Source: Owenweeksia sp965229445 (GTDB lineage: Bacteria; Bacteroidota; Bacteroidia; Flavobacteriales; Schleiferiaceae). Taken from it: a DNA stretch of 64,000 nt. Each line of letters starts with the position of its first letter. The first letter of the stretch is position 1. Below, piece by piece: positions 8,034 through 17,000 of the stretch. The stretch spans positions 2,294,001 to 2,358,000 of the forward strand of contig OZ245876.1 in assembly GCA_965229445.1 (NCBI GenBank). Direction: 5' to 3'. Below the pieces are notes generated by a model, which was not told where the DNA came from, did not search any database, and saw only the letters and a list, made by a program, of their open reading frames with translations. A program made the translations under genes and the position numbers.

Positions 8034-11000
8034 ATGAAAACAAGTATCTACTACCAGAGGTTAGCAGCTTCAATTAGTGGATTGATCCTTACCCTAATTA
8101 TTTCAGGTTCCTCCCTGAGTGCCCAGATTAATTTTAACTCTGGAAACTTACAGGGCATCAATCTCACTAACCCCACAACCTTAGATTTTGGTCCTGATGG
8201 GCGTCTTTATGTTACAGAACAATATGGTAATGTGTACGCATATACCATCACTCGCTCTCCAGCTGGTGACTATTCTGCAACCGCTATAGAGCACATTACC
8301 ATTATCAAAGCTATTCAGAACCACAATGATGATGGTACTTTGAACAATACCCAAAAACGTCAAATCACGGGTATTCTGGCTACCGGAACAGCGGCTAACC
8401 CTGTACTTCTAGTAGCACATAGCGACTGGAGAGTTGGTGGCGGCGGTGGTGGTGCCGATAAAAATCTGGATACAAACTCTGGTATTATCTCCAAGTTAAC
8501 CTGGGATGGTACCAAATGGGTGCGTGTAGACCTGGTTCGTGGCCTAGCCCGTTCAGAGGAGAACCATGCTTCTAATGGTCTGCAAATAGATTCAACAACC
8601 AATACTCTTTTCATAGCGGTTGGTGGACTAACTAATGCTGGATCTCCGTCCAATAACTTCTCACTAATTACTGAGTACTCGCTTTCGGCCTGTATTCTAA
8701 GTATCGATCTGAATGTGATCAATGCTCTTCCTACCAAGTATGATTCCCTAAATGCATCTTACTACAAATATGACATGCCTACCCTGGATGATCCAATGCG
8801 TGCCAACGTCAATGGCATCTCTGATCCCAATCAGGTAGGTTATAACGGTATTGATCTTTACGATCCTTTTGGTGGAAACGACGGTCTTAACCAGGCAAAG
8901 TGGGTTAGTGGCGGTCCTGTACAGGTGCATGCTTCTGGTCTTCGTAACCCTTATGATCTTGTTATTACCGAAAGTGGTGAAATGTACACCTGGAATAATG
9001 GTGCAAACCCTGGTTGGGGTGGTCATCCTGAATATGAGGGTACTGATTCAGTTACCAATAACTGGGTTAATGGAGAGCCAGGATCTACTGACCCCGGACC
9101 TAATGATGCAAAAGTTAATAACCTGGATGGTCTTCATCATATAACCAACTTCGGCTACTACGGTGGTCATCCTTGTCCTGTTAGAGCTAACCCAGCCGGG
9201 TCTGGAATCTTCACTCATGATCACGTCAATGGTGCAGGTGGAGTAAATGGAGTGTTCAGAACCGCCATTACTAACGATCCAAATACCAGCTTACCAGTTG
9301 ATTGGCCTCCGGTAGATCCATCACTAGCTAATCCCATTGAAGCAGACTATCAAAATCCTGGCGTTGATGACCTTTCTCTGTTTACAGTAAAGGCTTCCAC
9401 TAATGGTATTTGTGAATATACGGCTTCAAACTTTGGTGGGGCAATGCAGGGAAATTTACTTGTGGCCTCATTTAATGAAAATATTTATCGTGTTCAACTA
9501 AATGCTCAAGGATCCATTAATAATGCAGGTGATGTTACATCCATGGCTTATGGCTTTGGTACTAATCCACTTGATGTTGTTGCCCAAGGTGATAATGATG
9601 TGTTTCCAGGAACTATTTGGGTTGTAAATTATGGTAGTAACACTTTAACTGTTTTTGAACCACAGGATTTTGGCTCTTGTAATGGTAACTACAGCACGCT
9701 AGTGGATGATGACCTGGATGGTTATTCCAATGCGGATGAGATAGATAATGGAACCGATCCCTGTAACGGTGCTAACAAACCATCTGATTTCGATAAAACT
9801 GAAATTAATGGCTTTCTGGTGTCAAACTTAAATGACCCTGATGACGATGATGACGGCCTTTTGGATAATGTTGATCCATTTGCATGGGATCCCAATAATG
9901 GAGCCGACTTAACCGTACCTCATAACTATGTACTGCTTAATGGTTATCCTGGATTTGGTATTGCCGGACTTGGTTTCACCGGTTGGATGACCAATTATAA
10001 TGAAGACTACCTTGATTTATACAAACACGAGGACAATAGTGATGTGGAACTTGTAGCCGGTGGTGCAGTAGGTCTCCTATCCTTTAACAATGTGCCTGTC
10101 GGATCAGCAAAGGGAAGTAATAACGATCTGAAAAACGGATGGCAATTTGGAATGGCCGTTGATATCAATACTCCTCCATTTCATATAGAAGCCAAGATGC
10201 TGGGACCGGTATTTCAAGGTAACCCAATGGGAAATCAGTTCAATGGCGCCTACATCGGTAATGGTGATATGGACAACTATGTTGCTATTAATGTTCACGC
10301 CAACAATGGCAATCCTCAAATTGAAATCCTAAGTGAAAATGCTGGTGTATTTACCAGCACTCTTTATCCTTTTGTAGACATTGATAGTGCTGCTGAGTTC
10401 AATCTTTACCTGGAGATCGACCCTCAGAATGGTACTGTTCAACCTAAAGCACAAACTACCGGAGCCGTAATTAATGTAGGGCCTTCCTTCAATCTGAGCG
10501 GTGCTCTGCTGAGCGCCGTTCAAACTTCTGCCCCGTTAGCGGTGGGAGTAATGGCCGGACGCGATTCTACGGATAGTATCTTTAACGCTACCTGGGACAA
10601 TATCAAATCTGAATTTGTTCCTTCCACAGCCATGGGGCAATGGAGCTTTGTAAATAATGCCAGCTCTTGCAATAGTCATGGTACTCCAGGATCTTGTCCT
10701 GAAGCCAGGCACGAAGCTGCCTACGTACAGGTTGGAGACAAGTTTGTACTGGTAGGAGGTCGCGAAAACGGTTCAAATGTGAATATCTATGATCCGGCCA
10801 CAGATACCTGGACTATTGGTTCGGCTCCCGGATTCAGTATTCACCACTTTCAGGCGGTTGAATATGATGGATTACTTTATATGGTAGGTGCCATGACCGG
10901 TAACTTCCCCAATGAAACCGGCTTACCCAATATTTGGATTTATAATCCTTCCAGCGATGAATGGATGATGGGTCCGGCTATTCCTACCGGTAGAATTCGT

Positions 11001-14000
11001 GGTAGCGCAGGTTGTGTGGTTTATAATGATAAGATCTACTTAGTGGGTGGCATTATTAACGGACATACCTCAGGTTGGGTTAATTGGTTAGATGAATATG
11101 ATCCAGCTACCAACACCTGGACTGCTCTTGCAGACGCTCCTAATTCCCGTGACCACTTCCATGCCGCCGTTCTAAACGATAAGCTTTATGCTGTAGCCGG
11201 ACGTAGGAGTGGTAGTAACGGAAGTACGTACAACGATACTGAAGAAGACGTTGACGTCTATGATTTTGAAACGAACACTTGGTCGACGCTCCCTAATCCA
11301 ATACCTACTGAGCGTGCCGGTAATACGGTAGCTGTGCTGGGTAACGAGATTCTTGTAATAGGTGGAGAGAAGCAAAATGGATTGGCTAAAAATGAGACCG
11401 AAGCGCTTTATGGTCCTACCGGTACCTGGAGAGCTCTTGACACGCTGAATGAAGGTCGCCATGGTACTCAAGCCATCGTTAATAACAACACTATTTACCT
11501 GGCTTCAGGTTCACGTGAGAGAGGTGGTGGTGCCAGCAAAATCACCATGACTCAGGAAGTATTTGCCTTCAACTCCCCTGGTACACCTGTTCTTACGCCA
11601 TACAACAACAGCTCTATTGTAGCTTCAATAGGAAACATTTCATTTTATAGTGTTAATTCTGGTGATTCTATTACCCAAACATTTAACATTAGCAATACGG
11701 GTGGCGATAAAGGAATTCTCATTAAAGATCTTGCGTTTTCTGACGGTACCTTCCTTCATGCTTCCGCTGAACACGGTTTACCATTTCACCTAAGACCAGG
11801 TGCAACAGTGCAAATTTCTGTAGCCTATGCCCCTAGTGGATCTCATACCTTGGATAGTGAATTAATTATCCTGCACACTGGAATCGGTGATTCTACTACT
11901 ATCAATATTACCGGATCATCTTCAGGCAACTTACTCAGTGTTAATCCAGCTACTCATACCTACGGGACTACTGAGATTAACAACAGTAGCAGCGCGACAT
12001 TTACCATCAACAATCCTAGTGTTACTACCATTCAGATTGACTCAGTAAGCTTTGGTGGTGCTATACCAGGAGATTACTCTACGTCTTTTACCGGAGCTGT
12101 AATTTCTTCTGGAAACTCAACAAATCTGGATGTTGACTTCACTCCAAGCAGCTACACTCCAGCGGTTAAGGATGCGGTAATGTATATCTACCACACCGGA
12201 GATAACAGTCCTTTATCGGTTAACCTTTCTGGAAATGTGGGCTGTCCTATAGCCGGTATTCCATGTGATGACGGAAATGCGAATACCTTCGGTGATATTC
12301 AGGATGGAAATTGTAATTGTGTTGGATCTATTTACACCGGAAACGGAGGTGTAGGATGTAATGATTTTATCGAGCAGAATGGTCTGCTTGTTATGGAGGC
12401 TGAATCGGAAGTGGCGGCCAGCAGCGACTGGTATTTGGGTACTACTGACTCAGTAAACGGTTTTGATTTAAGTGATAGAAGTGGATCGTATTATATGTGG
12501 AAGGCTTTCTGTGGTACTGCTCCCAATTATAACAATTGTGGTGGAGTGCAGTCTGCCCAGGATGCCAATGCGATCACCTATAGCTTTTATATCAACAATC
12601 CCGGAAAATACAAACTGATGATTCGCTCCTGGCAACCAGATATTGGTCCAGATCCGGATACAGAGAATAATGACTGTTGGGTACAGTTCCCCACCAATGG
12701 CGGCTATACCGAAAAGTGGGACGGATCAGACTCTACCGCTTTTGATACTAATGACTGGCTCAAGACCTATCAAAATAAGCCTGGAGATTGGGAATGGCAG
12801 ACAAAAACTGTGGATCACTCCACTTACTTTATCTATTCTCAGTTTGATAGTGTTGGGACTTATCAGTTAAAAATTGCCGGGAGATCAAAACTATTTGCCA
12901 TAGACAGAATAGTGCTATTTAGAGATGGTAACCCAAGTAATAATTACGGAGAAGGCCTGGCTACAAAACAAATGCCTGCTGAATCTCTGAGAGATACCTG
13001 TGATTATACCACCTTATACGCTTATCCACGTAATCATAGCTTTGACCCGACCTTTATTGATAGCACAACAAGTGCTGGTTTTACGCTGGAAAACCTCGGC
13101 AACACTGCCCTGGTAGTTGACTCAGTAGTATTATCGGGTGCAAATGCGATTGACTTTAGCACAGACCTTCTGGCTGGAACTTTAGTTGACAGCTTTTCAA
13201 CCTTAGGTTACAGTGTGAATTTCACCCCCAGCGGCCCTGGATATGCCCAACGTCATGCCACTCTGACTATTTATCACAATGCAAATAATGATCCTATTGC
13301 CATTAGCTTGGTTGGTGATATCGCTTGTCCTGCTGCTGGAACCAGTTGTGATGATGGCAATTCTCTGACAACCAACGATATTGAAGATGGCAACTGTAAT
13401 TGTGCAGGCACGGGACCAACTATTACAATTGATAGCCCTGCAAATGGAACAACCCTTCCTTATGGCGACTTTAATGTTACACATACCATTACCAACTGGC
13501 CCATGGGTGCCGGATCTAATCACTTCCATCTTAAAATAGATGGTGTTAAGATCAATTCATATTATGACAGTCTTCCGGTTCTTATTAGCGGATTAACTCC
13601 TGGTGCTCATCAGATTAAGCTGGCTCTTGCCACAGTTGACCACAATGAAGTCGGTGTGGCAGACTCAATCGATGTGTTTATGTGTGAACCTGCCGGTACT
13701 GCCTGCGATGATGGGTTTGTAAATACCGTTAATGATACAACAGATGGCAACTGTGGTTGCTTTGGACGAGCCATTCAACCATTATATTCTCTACATATAA
13801 ATGCTGGAGGCCCAGCACACACCACTGCTAATGGATTAAATTTTATAGCTGATGATCACTTTGTAAATGGTGGTACATACAGCCAAAATGGTAAGGCCAT
13901 AGCAAATACAACCGAAGATGTATTGTATAAGAGTGAACGCTATTCGTCTGGTTTAAGCTATGCTATCCCAGTACCTTATCAAGGTGATTATGACGTGACG

Positions 14001-17000
14001 CTTCATTTTGCAGAGATTCATAGCGGAAGTTATAATAATGGTGCTCGGGTTTTTGATGCTAGTCTTGAAGGCGTACAAGTCTTAAATGACTATGATATTT
14101 ATGCCAGCGTAGGTTCTCAGTATGCCGTAAGTCACAGCTTTTCTGTGAATGTAACTGATGGAGTTTTGGATTATTATAGTAACTCTAGTGCTGGTGATGC
14201 AAAAATCTCTGCTATTAGTATTGTTTATACCGGTATTTCTCTGGTGCCTTCACCTGGCAACCACACTTTTGGTGCCACCAATGTGGGAGATTCCTCAACA
14301 GTAGTTCTTAACCTGGATAATCCTAACAATATTTCCATTGATATTGATTCAATTGAGATGATAGGTGCAGACGCCAGTGAATTCTTCGTGAATCTGACTA
14401 CTCCGGTATCAATCCCATCAGACTCTACCCTTGCCTTCACGGCAGGATTTAGTCCGGTCAACCTTAATTCTGGCACGAAATCAGCGCAATTGGTGGTCTA
14501 TAGTTCAGCCGAAAATAGTCCTCTGACCATCGATTTCACCGGTGCAGTTGCTTGTCCAACTGCCGGAACACCATGTAACGACAATAATCCACTCACCACG
14601 AATGACGTGGAGGATGGAAATTGTAATTGTGCCGGAAATGGTCCAACTATCAGTATTGATAGTCCAAGTAATGGAGCTACCCTACCTTATGGTGATTTTT
14701 ATGTAAATCATACCATTACCAACTGGCCAATGGGTGCTGGATCAAATCATTTCCATTTGAGAATTGATGGTATCAAAATCAATTCTTACTATGACAGCCT
14801 GCCTGTATTGATTACTGGTTTAACAGCAGGTGCTCACCAGATAAAACTGGCGCTGGCTACGGTAGATCATCAAGAAGCTGGTGTAGCTGACTCTATTGAT
14901 ATCTTTGTTTGTGATCCTGCAGGATTGTCTTGTGATGATGGAAATTCTAGTACAATAAATGATACTACTGATGGAAACTGCGGATGTGCAGGAACTGCAA
15001 TCACTCCGGTATATTCCATGTACATCAATAGTGGTGGCCCTTCCTACACCACTGTAGACGGTAAGAACTTCATCGCTGATGCCTACTTCAATAATGGTAA
15101 AAAATACCTTCAAAATGGTAAAGCCATTGCCAATACTCTGGATGATGTAATCTACCAAAGTGAGCGTTGGAATGCCAACCTATCCTATTCTATTCCTGTA
15201 CCTTTCCAAGGAGATTACGAAGTTACCTTGTATTTTGCCGAAATTCATTCAGGAACCTACAGCACCGGAGCAAGAATAATGGATGCTGATATTGAAGGGG
15301 CTCAGGTTTTGGATGACTATGACATCTTTGCCAGTGTAGGAGCGCAAACTGCAGACTCTCGCACCTTCCCAGTGGTAGTGACTGACGGAGTACTCAATAT
15401 CGATTTTAGCGCTGTTGCTGGAAATCCAAAACTTTCTGGAATAGGAGTCGTATATACTGGCTTAAGTCTGATTGCCACTCCTGATAACTTCAGTTTCAAC
15501 CCTGTGGTGGTAGGACAAGCAGATACTGCTGATTTTGTGTTAAGTAATTCTGGAAACACAGGTATCACTATAGATTCATTGGAAATTATTGGTGCTAATG
15601 CAGTGGACTTCACTACTAACTTAACCACTACTACGGTTCTAGCCGATTCTACAGAAGCGTTTAAAGTATTTTTCGCTCCAGTAGGTCAAACACCCGTATC
15701 CCGTACTGCAAGCCTAATGATTTATCATTCAGGTGATAATACTCCACTGACGATAAGCTTAAGTGGGGCTATTGCTTGTCCGGCAGCTGGCACACCTTGT
15801 GATGACGGAAACTTAGCTACCACCAATGATGTTGAAGATGGTAACTGTAACTGTCAGGGAGTAGGACCAGTGGTAAGTATTGACAACCCGGTTGAAGCTG
15901 CTGTGCTTCCCTATGGAGACTTCAATATTGATTTCTCGCTACAAAACTGGCCCTTAAATGGTTCTAATCACCTGGATCTGTGGATTGATGATGTTAAGAC
16001 TAACGCATATTATGATTCACTACCTATTCTTATCAGCGGATTATCTGCTGGAACGCATGAATTGCGTCTTGAATTAGAATATGTGGATCACACTGAAGTT
16101 GGTTCTCAAGACTCAATCACAATTACCATCTGTGATCCGGCTGGATTATCCTGCTATGATGGTGATCCGAATACGGTAAATGATACTACAGATGGAAACT
16201 GTGGTTGTGCAGGTGTACCGCTTACACCAGCTTACAGCATGTATATTAACAGTGGTGGTAACGCCTATACTGCTGTAGATGGAAGACAGTTTATTGCTGA
16301 TACGCTGTTCTCGAACGGTGGAACTTATGCGCAGAACTCGAAAACCATTGGTAATACTGATGACGACGTAATTTTCCAAACAGAACGCTGGAATGCAAAT
16401 CTTGCTTATGCTATCCCGGTACCTTACAGCGGAGATTATCAAGTAATCTTGTATTTCGCAGAAATACACAGTGGTAGTTATAACCTTGGTGCCCGGGTGA
16501 TGGATGTTAGTCTGGAAGGAACCCTGGTTCTGGATGATTACGATATCTATGCGGATGTAGGTCAGCAGAATGCGGTAGCAAAATCCTTTAATGTTAACCT
16601 TACAGATGGCATATTAAATCTTGATTTCAGCTCTGTAGCAGGTAATGCCAAGATTAGCGGTATAGGAATTCTATATACCGGCATAAGCCTATCTGTGACG
16701 CCAGACAATCATAGTTTCCCTGCAATTCTTGTGGGTCAGACTGATACTGCTGACTTTGTACTTGGAAATACCAGTGTGCTAGATATTAGTGTAGATTCGG
16801 TTAAAATTACCGGTGCAACAGCGCAAGATTTTACAACAAATCTTAGCCCGGCTAATGTTCTTGCAAATTCTACTTCTGGATTTAAAGTGTTCTTTAGCCC
16901 TCAGTCCCAAACTCCAGTTTTACGCAGTGCAAACCTTATGATCTATCATTCAGGAGATAATACTCCGTTGGTTGTTAGTTTATCCGGGTCTGTATCTTGT

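Noticed and set aside
8360..8737. 125-codon minus-strand frame inside the giant gene
   Set aside because: Antisense shadow of a strongly supported coding region; no conserved features.
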